Positions 31,688-39,496 of a stretch of DNA of 41,658 bases are shown piece by piece (the stretch's first letter is position 1; every line of letters starts with the position of its first letter). The DNA is from Brevundimonas sp. (lineage in GTDB: Bacteria > Pseudomonadota > Alphaproteobacteria > Caulobacterales > Caulobacteraceae). The DNA is taken from contig SCVB01000100.1 in NCBI GenBank assembly GCA_004296955.1, positions 1 through 41,658 on the forward strand, in the 5' to 3' direction. The notes beneath the pieces were generated by a model. The model did no database searches, was not told the origin of the DNA, and saw nothing but the letters and a program-made list of their open reading frames with translations. The translations under genes and the position numbers were made by a program.

Positions 31688-33550
31688 TCAGCCCGGCGTC
31701 CCGCCGCCGGCCGCGATCCAGGCGTCGACCTGGTCTTCCAGCACCTCCAGCGGCACGGAGCCGGACCCGAGCACGACGGCGTGGAAGTCGCGGATGTCGA
31801 AGCGCGCGCCCAGCGCCGCCTGCGCGCGCCGGCGCAGCTCCATGATCTTCAGTTCGCCGACCTTGTAACTGGTCGCCTGGCCGGGATTGGTCAGATAGCG
31901 CTCGACCTCCTTGACGATGTCGCGCTCGCTGAGCAGCGAATTCTGCTGGAAATATTCGATCGCCTGTTCGCGGCTCCAGCGTTTGGCGTGCAGGCCCGTG
32001 TCGGTGACCAGCCGCACCGCCCGCCACAGCTCCAGCGACAGCCGCCCGAAGTCCGAATAGGGATCCTGGTAGAAGCCCATCTCCAGCCCCAGCCGCTCGG
32101 CGTACAGCCCCCAGCCCTCGGCATAGGCGCCATATCCGCCGAAGCGGCGGAAGCGCGGCAGATCCTCCATCTCCTGGGCGGCGGCGATCTGGAAATGGTG
32201 GCCCGGCGCGCCCTCGTGATAGCTGATCGCCTCGATCTGCGGCTTCAGCACCTGGGTCATGTCCGACAGGTTGACGTAGTAGATGCCGGGCCGCGTCCCG
32301 TCTGGCGACGGCGAATTATAGAAGGCGACCGAGGCCGTGGCCTCGCGCCACGGTTCGACCGACCGCACCTCCAGCGCCGCCTCAGGCAGGTCGTGGAACA
32401 GGGCGGGCGCCGCCGCCATCACCTGGGCGATGAAGGCGCGCGAGTCGGTCAGATAGGCTTCCTTGCCCTCGGGCGTGTTCGGATACTGGAAGCGGGGGTC
32501 CGTCTTCAGGAAGGCGAACATCTCCTGCAGCGAGCCGGTGAAGCCGACCCGGGTCATGATCGCCTGCATCTCGCCGTGCAGCCGCGCCACCTCCGACAGG
32601 CCGATCTCGTGGATCTGGTCCGCGGTCAGGTCGGTCGTGGTCGAGAGCCGCAGGCGGGCGTTGTAGAAGGCCTCGCCCTCCGGCAGCCGCCAGACGCCGG
32701 CGTCGCGGTCGGGCTTGGCCGCCGCCTGGACCTCGACCTCGGCCAGGGCCGCCAGCACCGACTCATAGCCGCGCCGCCATTCGCCGGTCAGGGCCGACCG
32801 GCCTTCGGCCAGCAGCCGCTCCTTCGTCGCCGCATCGGCGTCCAGCGCCCCCACCTTCCGCTGGAAATCGGCCCAGACCGGATTGTCCGCCCCGTCGTCG
32901 AAGGGCGCGCCGGTGATGATGTTGCGGGTGTTGGCGATCGAGGGTTCGAACACGAAATGGGGCGAGACCACCCCGTGGGCGGCCCGGTCGCGCAGTTCGG
33001 CGGCGATCTCGCCCATGACCCGCTCGGAATCGCGCAGGCGCGCGACATAGGCCTCGGCGTCGGAGACGCTATCGACGCGGTGGTTGTTGATCATGAACAC
33101 CGGCAGGCCGGTGGTCGGATTGCCGTTGGCGGCGAACTGATAGCCCCACTCGCGCCAGCGGTTCGACAGCCGCGCCTGCTCCACCCCGTATTCGAACAGC
33201 CGCCACGACAGCCGGCTCTCGTCGCTCAGGGTCCGCGGATTGAACTGGTCGTTCAGCTGCAGCAACTGGCGCTCGGCCAGGGCCAGCGACCGGTCCGCCG
33301 CCGCGTCGGTGGCGTCGTCCAGCCGGTCGTAGTCCGTCTTCAGCCCCAGGGAGGTCATGGTCTGCGGCGACAGGGCGATCCGCTCCTGGAAGGCCTGTTC
33401 GAAGAAGGCCGCCAGCCGCGCGTCCTCGCTCTGGGCGGCGGCTGGCGCAGTGTGACCGGCGTGGCCGGCGTGGGGGTCCTGGGCGGCGGCGGCCGAGGCC
33501 CCCGCCAAAAGGGCGACGACGGCGACGGACGAGACGAGCAGACGACGCAT
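31688..33550 (-). CDS. Exported DUF885 family protein (putative metallopeptidase-like)
   Basis: A 620-residue exported protein. The ATG at 33550 begins a Sec signal peptide (MRRLLVSSVAVVALLAGASAAAA). A His-containing segment (QDPHAGHAGHTAPAAAQ) leads to the helical DUF885 domain. The family's zinc-like motif is ISYHEGAPGHHFQIAAAQEM (His445 is the first His of HEGAPGHH). Other landmarks are SLGLKTDYDRLDD and GWGLYAERLGLEMGFYQDPYSDFGRLS. The C-terminus reads GSGSVPLEVLEDQVDAWIAAGGG. DUF885 proteins resemble M32-type carboxypeptidases in motif and are thought to be peptidases, but no activity can be assigned here. The open frame upstream of 33550 overlaps the ArsR gene region and is not used. 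Confidence 0.92.
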   Translation of the reverse strand: MRRLLVSSVAVVALLAGASAAAAQDPHAGHAGHTAPAAAQSEDARLAAFFEQAFQERIALSPQTMTSLGLKTDYDRLDDATDAAADRSLALAERQLLQLNDQFNPRTLSDESRLSWRLFEYGVEQARLSNRWREWGYQFAANGNPTTGLPVFMINNHRVDSVSDAEAYVARLRDSERVMGEIAAELRDRAAHGVVSPHFVFEPSIANTRNIITGAPFDDGADNPVWADFQRKVGALDADAATKERLLAEGRSALTGEWRRGYESVLAALAEVEVQAAAKPDRDAGVWRLPEGEAFYNARLRLSTTTDLTADQIHEIGLSEVARLHGEMQAIMTRVGFTGSLQEMFAFLKTDPRFQYPNTPEGKEAYLTDSRAFIAQVMAAAPALFHDLPEAALEVRSVEPWREATASVAFYNSPSPDGTRPGIYYVNLSDMTQVLKPQIEAISYHEGAPGHHFQIAAAQEMEDLPRFRRFGGYGAYAEGWGLYAERLGLEMGFYQDPYSDFGRLSLELWRAVRLVTDTGLHAKRWSREQAIEYFQQNSLLSERDIVKEVERYLTNPGQATSYKVGELKIMELRRRAQAALGARFDIRDFHAVVLGSGSVPLEVLEDQVDAWIAAGGGTPG

Positions 33551-33619
33551 GGGAACCCCCGGTTTCACTGAGGGCGCGACCATCCCCGAGCGAGGGCCGC
33601 GGCGCAAGGCGTGGATGGG

Positions 33620-33943
33620 TCAGGTCTTGTCGGGCGCCTTGCGGCCGGCGGCGATCTTCGCGCTCTCGGCCTTGAGCGGCTTGGACACCGGACAGACCTC
33701 CTGGGCGTAGGCGTTCAGGGTGTTGGCCAGATGGTCGGGCACCAGACTGTAGTGGACGTACTGGCCCTTCTTCTCGCTGGTCACCAGCCCGGCGTTCTCC
33801 AGCACGGTCAGATGTTGCGACACCGCCGGCTTGGAGATCTCGAACCGCGCCGCGATCTCGCCCGCCGTCAGATCGGCATGGGCCAGATAGGCGAGAATCT
33901 TGCGCCGGGTCTGGGACGAGAGAGCTTCGAACACGCGCTGCAT
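33620..33943 (-). CDS. ArsR-family regulator, non-metal type
   Basis: A 107-residue winged-helix protein. The core reads RVFEALSSQTRRKILAYLAHADLTAGEIAARFEISKPAVSQHLTVLENAGLVTSEKKGQYVHYSL, with the recognition helix at SKPAVSQHLTVLENAG. The ELCVCDL metal-binding box of ArsR/SmtB metal sensors is absent. The only cysteine is in EVCPVSKPL. It is therefore more like SdpR-type or autorepressor members. The C-terminus is basic and extended (AESAKIAAGRKAPDKT). It is divergent from the desaturase gene, with a 16-bp palindrome between them, so it probably controls that gene and itself. Confidence 0.92.
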   Translation of the reverse strand: MQRVFEALSSQTRRKILAYLAHADLTAGEIAARFEISKPAVSQHLTVLENAGLVTSEKKGQYVHYSLVPDHLANTLNAYAQEVCPVSKPLKAESAKIAAGRKAPDKT

Positions 33944-33996
33944 AATGCGTCATTTAAGCGATTTGCTAACCGCTTGCCAGACACTCATTTCAATGA

Positions 33997-34012
33997 TTAA
34001 GTCATGACTTAA
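33997..34012. promoter_or_regulatory. Perfect palindrome between arsR and desaturase, candidate operator
   Basis: TTAAGTCATGACTTAA is a perfect 16-bp palindrome ending 18 nt before the desaturase start and only 5 nt before its ribosome-binding site. The arsR side has a related half-like CATTTAAG at 33951. AT-rich perfect palindromes are usual ArsR-family operators. Binding there would repress the desaturase. Confidence 0.6.
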
Positions 34013-34030
34013 ATACTAAAGGACTTGGCG

Positions 34031-34984
34031 ATGCACGACGTCGACGATCCCTGCGCAGTGAACAGCCTGGTCGAAACCCCCGGCTGCAGCCCGGTCGAGG
34101 GCCGCGTCGTCTGGGACCCGGCGCATTCCCTGTGGAACGGCGGCATGCTGGCCGCGGCGCTGGTGTTTGGACCGCTGACCGTCAGCCCCGGCGCGCTGGC
34201 CGTCTTCGCCGTCACCACCGGCGGCGCCCTGTTGCTCGGTCATTCGGTCGGGTTTCACCGGCGGCTGATCCACGGCAGCTTCCAGTGTCCGCTGTGGCTG
34301 GAACATTTCCTGGTCTGGATCGGAACCGCCGTCGGCATGAGCGGCCCGTTCTGGATGATCCGCACCCACGACCTGCGCGACTGGGCCCAGCGGCAGGCGG
34401 AGTGCCACGACTATCTCGCCCATCGACGGCCGATGCTGATCGACGCCTGGTGGCAGATTCACTGCCGACTCGAACTGGCCCGGCCCCCGGCCTTCGACCT
34501 CGGCCGCATCGGCCGCGACCGCTTCTATCGCTTCCTCGAACGCACGTGGATGCTGCAGCAACTGCCCATCGCAGTGGGGCTGTACCTGATCGGCGGCTGG
34601 GGTTTCGTGATCTGGGGCGTCTGCGCCCGGGTCGCGGTCTCGGTGACCGGCCACTGGTTCGTCGGCCATCTGGCGCACCGGCGCGGCCCCCAGACCTGGC
34701 GGGTCAGGGGCGCGGGCGTCCAGGCCCACGACGTGCCCTGGGCCGCCATCCCGACCATGGGCGAGGCCTGGCACAACAACCACCACGCCTACCCCGGCTC
34801 GGCCCGCATCGGCCTCTATCCGGGCCAGAGCGACTGGGGCTTCCGCTTCATCCAGTTGTTGGAGCAGGTGGGTCTGGCGTGGGAGGTGCGGACGCCGGAA
34901 GGTATGGATCGGCAAGACGCATTGGAGGCGGTGGAGGCGGAACCTCGGACAGAGCCGCAAATGCTGTCTTCCCGCCCCGTATAA
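34031..34984 (+). CDS. Membrane fatty-acid (acyl-CoA-type) desaturase, atypical second His box
   Basis: A 317-residue di-iron membrane desaturase. The ATG at 34031 has AAGGAC 7 nt upstream. Hydrophobic segments include GMLAAALVFGPLTVSPGALAVFAVTTGGALLLG and MLQQLPIAVGLYLIGGWGFVIWGVCARVAVSVTG. His box 1 is in GHSVGFHRRLIHGSF. The canonical HRxHH box 2 is replaced by RTHDLRDWAQRQAECHDYLAHRR, which keeps one His at the usual place. Box 3 is intact as EAWHNNHHAYPGSARIGLYPGQ. The conserved tail region fits acyl-CoA desaturase-like proteins. It may adjust membrane fluidity. It is divergent from an arsR gene that probably controls it. The C-terminal tail (RTEPQMLSSRPV) is short and polar. Confidence 0.9.
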   Translation: MHDVDDPCAVNSLVETPGCSPVEGRVVWDPAHSLWNGGMLAAALVFGPLTVSPGALAVFAVTTGGALLLGHSVGFHRRLIHGSFQCPLWLEHFLVWIGTAVGMSGPFWMIRTHDLRDWAQRQAECHDYLAHRRPMLIDAWWQIHCRLELARPPAFDLGRIGRDRFYRFLERTWMLQQLPIAVGLYLIGGWGFVIWGVCARVAVSVTGHWFVGHLAHRRGPQTWRVRGAGVQAHDVPWAAIPTMGEAWHNNHHAYPGSARIGLYPGQSDWGFRFIQLLEQVGLAWEVRTPEGMDRQDALEAVEAEPRTEPQMLSSRPV

Positions 34985-35238
34985 TCTCGCCCCTATCGAC
35001 CCTGATTCCACCCCTTCCGACCCTCGCCGCGGGGAATCATCCATCGTCCCGCACGACCGCGGTAAAATGATCCCGTCGCCCTCCGCGGAAGGCGGCGCGG
35101 TCTTTGACATCAGGGATTCACGGCGGCTCCGGCGCAGGAGCGGCTGACAGGCGCGGACGCCGGAAAGAGGCTCAACCCGCGCGATTCCGGAGCAGCGTCA
35201 CGCCTTTCCGGGACACAGTATCTTCTCGACCCCCGGGC

Positions 35239-35853
35239 CTAGAACTCCCGCCAGCTGTCGCCGGGGTCGCGTTCGCCCGGGTCGACGCTCTGCTGGCCCC
35301 AGGCGACGATCATCAGCAGCTTGTGGCTGCGGATGCGGAATTCGCCGGTCATGGGGACGACGGCGCCCAGCGGCGCGCCGGTCTTCGGCTCGTAGAGGAA
35401 GCCCGAGAACTCGGCCACGCCGACCCGGTCCCGGCGGCTGTAGAGCGACAGCTCGGGCACGGAGACGACGTTGAAGCTGTCGTTGATGGGCACCCGCATC
35501 TCCGGCAGGCCGAAGACGCGGCGCATCTGCTCCAGCGACAGGGCGCCGGCGCGCAGTTCGAACACGGCGTCGGCCTCGAGCTTCGACGAAGCGAGGGCGT
35601 AGCCCGCCTCGGACAGGGCGGCGCGGATGGCGCTGACGGCATAGGCCGAGGTCTCGGCGCGGAACCAGGTGTCGTCGACGAAGACGCGCGAGCCGGACGG
35701 GATCGGCAGGGTCAGGCCCTCGACGGCGCGGTCGGCGGCGCGGCTGACCAGCAGCTGTTCGGTGGCGGTGCGCGACGGATAGGTCTCGGAGGTCGAGGCG
35801 CAGGCGCCCGCCAGCAGGGCCAGCGCCAGGATCGGACAGGCTTTCAAGCTCAC
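35239..35853 (-). CDS. Small lipoprotein of DUF6655-like type
   Basis: A 204-residue predicted lipoprotein. The signal peptide ends in LLAGACAS. The mature start is SETYPSRTATEQLLVSRAADRAVEGLTLPIPSGSRVFVD, followed by a beta-rich domain (YAVSAIRAALSEAGYAL, ADAVFELRAGALSLEQMRRVFGLPEMRVPI). The tail is acidic (QQSVDPGERDPGDSWREF). It resembles a family I recall as DUF6655, found as lipoproteins in Caulobacterales and other proteobacteria, with moderate certainty. Its start overlaps the glyoxalase stop by 4 nt (ATGA), so it is translationally coupled to that gene. The function is unknown. Confidence 0.82.
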   Translation of the reverse strand: MSLKACPILALALLAGACASTSETYPSRTATEQLLVSRAADRAVEGLTLPIPSGSRVFVDDTWFRAETSAYAVSAIRAALSEAGYALASSKLEADAVFELRAGALSLEQMRRVFGLPEMRVPINDSFNVVSVPELSLYSRRDRVGVAEFSGFLYEPKTGAPLGAVVPMTGEFRIRSHKLLMIVAWGQQSVDPGERDPGDSWREF

Positions 35854-36290
35854 CAGCTCCCGGTGTTGGGCATGGAGGCCCAGGGCTCGGCGGGGGCCAG
35901 GGCGGCGCCCTCCTGCAGCAGTTCGATGGAGACGCCGTCGGGCGAGCGGACGAAAGCCATATGGCCGTCGCGCGGCGGCCGGTTGATGACGACGCCGCCG
36001 TCCATCAGCCTCTGGCAGGCGGCGTAGATGTCCGCGACCTTGTAGGCCAGGTGGCCGAAATTGCGGCCGCCGTCGTAGGTCTGCGGGTCCCAGTTGAAGG
36101 TCAGCTCGACCTCGGGCGACCGTTCGGCCGTCGAGCGCGCCCGGTCGGCGGGGGCGGCGAGGAAGACCAGGGTGAACCGCCCGGCCTCATTCTCCATCCG
36201 CCGCATCTCCTCGAGACCCAGCAGGTCGCAGTAGAAATGCAGCGAGGCGTCGAGGTCGGCGACCCGGACCATGGTGTGCAGATAGCGCAT
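35850..36290 (-). CDS. gloA: Glyoxalase I (lactoylglutathione lyase), VOC family
   Basis: A 146-residue enzyme that converts the hemithioacetal of methylglyoxal and glutathione to S-lactoylglutathione. The N-terminus MRYLHTMVRVADLDASLHFYCDLLGLEEMRR aligns with E. coli GloA. Metal ligands are His5, Glu in VELTFNWD, His in FGHLAYKV and Glu in SIELLQ. The length is slightly longer than the E. coli enzyme, with a C-terminal extension (GAALAPAEPWASMPNTGSW). It is the upstream gene of a coupled pair with the lipoprotein. Confidence 0.94.
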   Translation of the reverse strand: MRYLHTMVRVADLDASLHFYCDLLGLEEMRRMENEAGRFTLVFLAAPADRARSTAERSPEVELTFNWDPQTYDGGRNFGHLAYKVADIYAACQRLMDGGVVINRPPRDGHMAFVRSPDGVSIELLQEGAALAPAEPWASMPNTGSW

Positions 36291-36429
36291 GGAATTCCGT
36301 CCTGGGGAGAGGCGGGAGGCGGGCTTCTATAGCGACCCTTCGCCGCGACCGCGAATAACGGTCGGTTTCGGCGGATGCGCCCGCCGCCCGCGCCTGCTAG
36401 ACGCCACCTTCGGCAATTCCGGGAAACAC

Positions 36430-37005
36430 ATGTTCCGCAAGCTCTACGACTGGGTTTTCGCCCTCGCCCGCAGCAAGCACGCCACGCCGGCGCTGGCGGT
36501 GGTCTCCTTCGCCGAGAGCTCCTTCTTCCCGGTTCCGCCCGACGTGATGCTGGCGCCGATGATCCTGGCGCGGCCCGAACGGGCCTGGTTCTACGCCGGC
36601 GTCTGCACCCTGGCCTCGGTGCTGGGCGCCATCCTCGGCTACGCCATCGGCTATTTCCTCACCGACGTCGGGATGATGATCCTGACCTGGCTGGGCAAGG
36701 CCGACACCTTCGAGGCCTCCAAGGCCCTGTTCCAGCAGCACGGCGCCTGGGTGATCCTGATCAAGGGCCTGACCCCGATCCCCTTCAAGCTGATCACCAT
36801 CGCCTCGGGCATCTTCCAGTTCAACTTCCCCCTGTTCGTGGCCCTGTGCGCGATAACCCGGGGCGGCCGCTTCTTCGCCGAGGCCTTCGTGCTGAAACGC
36901 TGGGGCCCGGCCGTGCTGGCCATGGTCGAAAAGCGGCTGGCCATGTGGAGCATCATCGGCCTGGTGGTGCTGGTCGGCGCCATTGTCGCGGTGAAGCTTC
37001 TCTGA
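36430..37005 (+). CDS. VTT/DedA-like membrane protein, YqaA type
   Basis: A 191-residue integral membrane protein with a VTT (SNARE-associated) domain. The ATG at 36430 gives MFRKLYDWVFALARSKHATPALAVVSFAESSFFPVPPDVMLAPM, where the E-S-FFPVPPD element is the family signature. The rest has hydrophobic segments with LGYAIGYFLTDVG, ILIKGLTPIPFKLITIASGIF and ITRGGRFFAEAFVLKRWG. The second signature FxGxTPIPFK is like that of DedA phospholipid scramblase-type proteins. The family handles lipid carriers or membrane potential. The open frame extends upstream to 36289, but that part is Arg/Pro-rich and not family-like. It is co-directional with dsbB, 53 nt ahead of it. Confidence 0.92.
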   Translation: MFRKLYDWVFALARSKHATPALAVVSFAESSFFPVPPDVMLAPMILARPERAWFYAGVCTLASVLGAILGYAIGYFLTDVGMMILTWLGKADTFEASKALFQQHGAWVILIKGLTPIPFKLITIASGIFQFNFPLFVALCAITRGGRFFAEAFVLKRWGPAVLAMVEKRLAMWSIIGLVVLVGAIVAVKLL

Positions 37006-37057
37006 TGCGGCGAGCCTCATCGACGCGGCCGTCCGGCCCCGCTATGAACGTCGTCCG

Positions 37058-37591
37058 ATGAGAGGCATTTATCGACTCCTGACGCGGTGGTGGACCGCCT
37101 TCGCCCTGGCGGCCTCCCTGGCCCTGCTGGGCGCGGCGCATGCGTTCCAGCATTTCGGCGACCTCGCCCCCTGCAACCTCTGCCTCAAGCAGCGCGAGGT
37201 CTACTGGGGCGCCGTCGCCATCGCCCTGGTCGCCACCCTGTGGCACCTGGTCAGCCGCGGCAGCCGCGGCACGCCGCGCATCGCCGCCTTCCTGCTGGCG
37301 GTGGTTTTCGCGACCGGCGCGGTGACCGCCGTCTTCCACCTCGGCGGCGAAATGGACTGGTGGGACCTGCCCGCGACCTGTTCCGGCGGCGGCGAGGTCA
37401 ATCTCGAAGGCCTGGCGTCCCTGGCCCTCGGCACGGGTCCGATCGAGCCGGCCGTTTTCTGCGACACGGTGACGTGGCGCTTCCTCGGCCTGTCCATGGC
37501 AGGATGGAACGCCCTGATCGCGGCGGCCCTCGCCGTGTTCAGCCTGCTCGCCGCCAAGAGGCCCAAGGATGCCAGAGCCCCGCGCAACTGA
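37058..37591 (+). CDS. dsbB: Disulfide bond formation protein B
   Basis: A 177-residue four-TM inner-membrane protein that reoxidises DsbA by passing electrons to quinone. The first periplasmic pair is Cys39/Cys42 in APCNLCLKQREVYWG, where the basic residues are conserved. The second pair is Cys108 (LPATCSGGGE) and Cys135 (VFCDTVTW), in the second loop. No separate dsbA gene is visible in the window. The last 23 nt overlap the start of coq7 in another frame. The gene is preceded by the VTT gene and followed by quinone biosynthesis coq7, which fits a quinone-dependent redox role. Confidence 0.95.
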   Translation: MRGIYRLLTRWWTAFALAASLALLGAAHAFQHFGDLAPCNLCLKQREVYWGAVAIALVATLWHLVSRGSRGTPRIAAFLLAVVFATGAVTAVFHLGGEMDWWDLPATCSGGGEVNLEGLASLALGTGPIEPAVFCDTVTWRFLGLSMAGWNALIAAALAVFSLLAAKRPKDARAPRN

Positions 37592-38162
37592 TCCGGCGGA
37601 CAACCGCCGCATCCCCCTGGCCCGCCCCGGCCGCGGCGCCAGCCGACGCCGGCGCGCCGAAATCCTGCGCGTCGACCACGCCGGGGAATACGCCGCCGTC
37701 CACATCTACCGCGCGCAGCGGGCCGTGTTCGAGGGCCGCAAGGGTCGCGAGGCCGTCGCCGCCGACATGGGCGAGATGCAGGCCCAGGAGGCCGTCCACC
37801 TGGCCCGGTTCGACGCCCTGCTGAACGCGGAGCGCGTGCGCCCGACGATCATGACGCCGGTCTGGCGGCTGGCCGCCCTGGCCCTGGGGACCGGCACGGC
37901 CCTGATGGGCGAAAAGGCCGCCCACGCCTGCACCGAAGCGGTCGAGAGCGTGATCGAGGGGCACTACGCCGACCAGATCGCCGAGCTTGACGACCGCGAC
38001 CCGGCCCTGGCCGCCGAACTGTCCGTCTTCCGCGACGAGGAACTGGCCCACCACGACCACGCCGTCGCCCACGGCAGCCGCGAGGCGCCCGGCTACGGCC
38101 TGCTCAGCGCCGTGATCAAGGCCGGCTGCCGCGCCGCCATCCGGATCAGCGAACGGGTCTGA
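37569..38162 (+). CDS. coq7: Demethoxyubiquinone hydroxylase Coq7
   Basis: A 197-residue di-iron monooxygenase of ubiquinone biosynthesis, acting on 2-polyprenyl-3-methyl-6-methoxy-benzoquinol. Iron ligands are in ILRVDHAGEYAAVHIY (Glu), EMQAQEAVHLARF (Glu and His), GEKAAHACTEAVE and FRDEELAHHDHAVAHG (Glu and His). The tail has LLSAVIKAGCRAAIRISERV. The ATG at 37569 lies inside dsbB, so translation is probably coupled. The N-terminal 30 residues are basic and possibly disordered (PADNRRIPLARPGRGASRRRRAE). Next downstream is a small two-Cys secreted protein. Confidence 0.96.
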   Translation: MPEPRATDPADNRRIPLARPGRGASRRRRAEILRVDHAGEYAAVHIYRAQRAVFEGRKGREAVAADMGEMQAQEAVHLARFDALLNAERVRPTIMTPVWRLAALALGTGTALMGEKAAHACTEAVESVIEGHYADQIAELDDRDPALAAELSVFRDEELAHHDHAVAHGSREAPGYGLLSAVIKAGCRAAIRISERV

Positions 38163-38230
38163 TCTCACGCCGGGGTTGCGAAGTCCGCCCTGACCGGCAT
38201 TATGCGGCCCAAAGTTCACAGGAGAGCCTG

Positions 38231-38521
38231 GTGTTGTTTCCCGTCGTAGTGTTCGCGTCCCTTGCCCTGATCCAGCAGGCCCCCGCGGCCGGTCAGACCC
38301 CGCCGCCAGCCCCCGCCGAAACGGCGGTCGCCACGCTTCCCACGGTCAACGCGCGCGACTCTGTCGCAGAGGCCACCCAGGTCTGCCGCACCGAGCCCGT
38401 CACCGGCTCGCGATTCGGCCGCCGGGTCTGCCGCAGTTCCGTGCAGACCGCGGAAGAGCGCGCCGCCAGCCGCGAGATGCTGCGGCGGATGCAGGGTGCC
38501 CGCATGCCGGACGGCGGCTGA
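38231..38521 (+). CDS. Small secreted two-cysteine protein, paralogue of 700-990
   Basis: A 96-residue protein of unknown function with the same length and plan as the one at 700. The GTG start at 38231 is preceded by AGGAGA about 5 nt upstream. The signal peptide is MLFPVVVFASLALIQQAPAA. A linker rich in Pro, Ala and Thr leads to the shared block QVCRTEPVTGSRFGRRVC, then RSSVQTAEERAASREML and RRMQGARMPDGG. The two cysteines could form a disulfide. It lies directly behind dsbB-coq7 and convergent with the phytase-like gene. The pair of paralogues 37 kb apart suggests an old duplication kept under selection (inference). Confidence 0.8.
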   Translation: MLFPVVVFASLALIQQAPAAGQTPPPAPAETAVATLPTVNARDSVAEATQVCRTEPVTGSRFGRRVCRSSVQTAEERAASREMLRRMQGARMPDGG

Positions 38522-38524
38522 CCC

Positions 38525-39496
38525 TCAGCGCCCCGGCCTGACGTCGAAGGCCAGCAACAGGGTTCGCTGTTTCGGATTGTCGTTGTCGTCCGACAGGAGG
38601 TAGAGCCGCGTCGCCCCGTTGCGGGCGACGGCGGCGACGCCTTCGAAATTGTCGGTGGTCGACGGCAGGCTCAGCTCCACCAGAACCGGACCGAAGGTCC
38701 CCGCCCCATCCATGCGGCGGAGCCGGCCGCGCATGTCGATCGGCGCGCGGTACAACCGCTCCACCACGAACCACCCCTCGCCTGACGGATCGCGGTCCAT
38801 GCCGGTGACGCGCCAGTCTCCGACATCGATCGGCGGCTCCGGCGGCGGCGCCCGTTCGCGGCAGGCCAGCGGGTCGCAGGTCCAGACCCCGCCGCCCTCC
38901 GCCGCCACCATCAGGCTCCCGCCATCGCCGATCGCGATCGCCTCCAGGCCGGCGTTGCCGTCCGGGACCGGCGGCGTCGCCCAGGGCGTCGGCCGCGCCT
39001 GCAGGGCGTCGAGCCGGCCGTAGGACCACAGTCGCGGCGTCTGTTCGAAGCTGATGAACAGCGTCTGGTCCGCGGCGACGGCCAGGCCTTCGGCGTCGCC
39101 CGCCGATTTCGTCGGGAACGGCGCGCCGTCGAGCCCTGTCAGGGGCCGCAGCCGGAGCCCGGAAAGGCCTGCGGGGCGGCCCCGCCGGTCCAGCCGCAGG
39201 GTCGCCCGGACCAGATCCCCGGCGTCGGTGACGGCGACCAGTTCGTCCCCGACCAGTCTGAAGTCGGACAGGCCGTGCAGACGATGTCCGGGCGGGCTGA
39301 CGATCTGGAGCCCGCCGGCGAAGCGGACGCCCGGGGCCATCCGCACCCCGCCGGGCAGGCCGAGGCCGAGCGTGCGGGTCGCGGCGGCGACCGGGGTCCA
39401 GCCGGCGGCCGCCCCGGGCAGGGGCCCGGCGACGACCAGGGCGCCGGCGCAGCCCGGCAGCAGGAGGAGGGCGGCGAGGGCGGCGAGCCGCCTCAC
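38525..39496 (-). CDS. Exported esterase-like/phytase-like beta-propeller protein
   Basis: A 323-residue predicted lipoprotein of the phytase-like esterase type (PF13449 by pattern). The signal peptide ends in [10 protein letters not shown]. The mature protein has [45 protein letters not shown]-like [44 protein letters not shown] and [14 protein letters not shown], with the family pattern of acidic and glycine residues in repeated blades. Substrate and activity are unknown. Its start overlaps the cobT stop by 4 nt (ATGA), so it is likely co-transcribed with cobT. Confidence 0.88.
   Translation of the reverse strand: MRRLAALAALLLLPGCAGALVVAGPLPGAAAGWTPVAAATRTLGLGLPGGVRMAPGVRFAGGLQIVSPPGHRLHGLSDFRLVGDELVAVTDAGDLVRATLRLDRRGRPAGLSGLRLRPLTGLDGAPFPTKSAGDAEGLAVAADQTLFISFEQTPRLWSYGRLDALQARPTPWATPPVPDGNAGLEAIAIGDGGSLMVAAEGGGVWTCDPLACRERAPPPEPPIDVGDWRVTGMDRDPSGEGWFVVERLYRAPIDMRGRLRRMDGAGTFGPVLVELSLPSTTDNFEGVAAVARNGATRLYLLSDDNDNPKQRTLLLAFDVRPGR

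Noticed and set aside
31259-33571. A 770-codon open frame antisense to the DUF885 gene
   Set aside because: Its Arg/Gln/Gly-rich product has no motifs, and the opposite strand encodes a full exported family protein.
34985-35238. Gap between the desaturase and the lipoprotein considered for a small gene or RNA
   Set aside because: No start with ribosome-binding site, no strong hairpin with T-run and no tRNA fold was seen.
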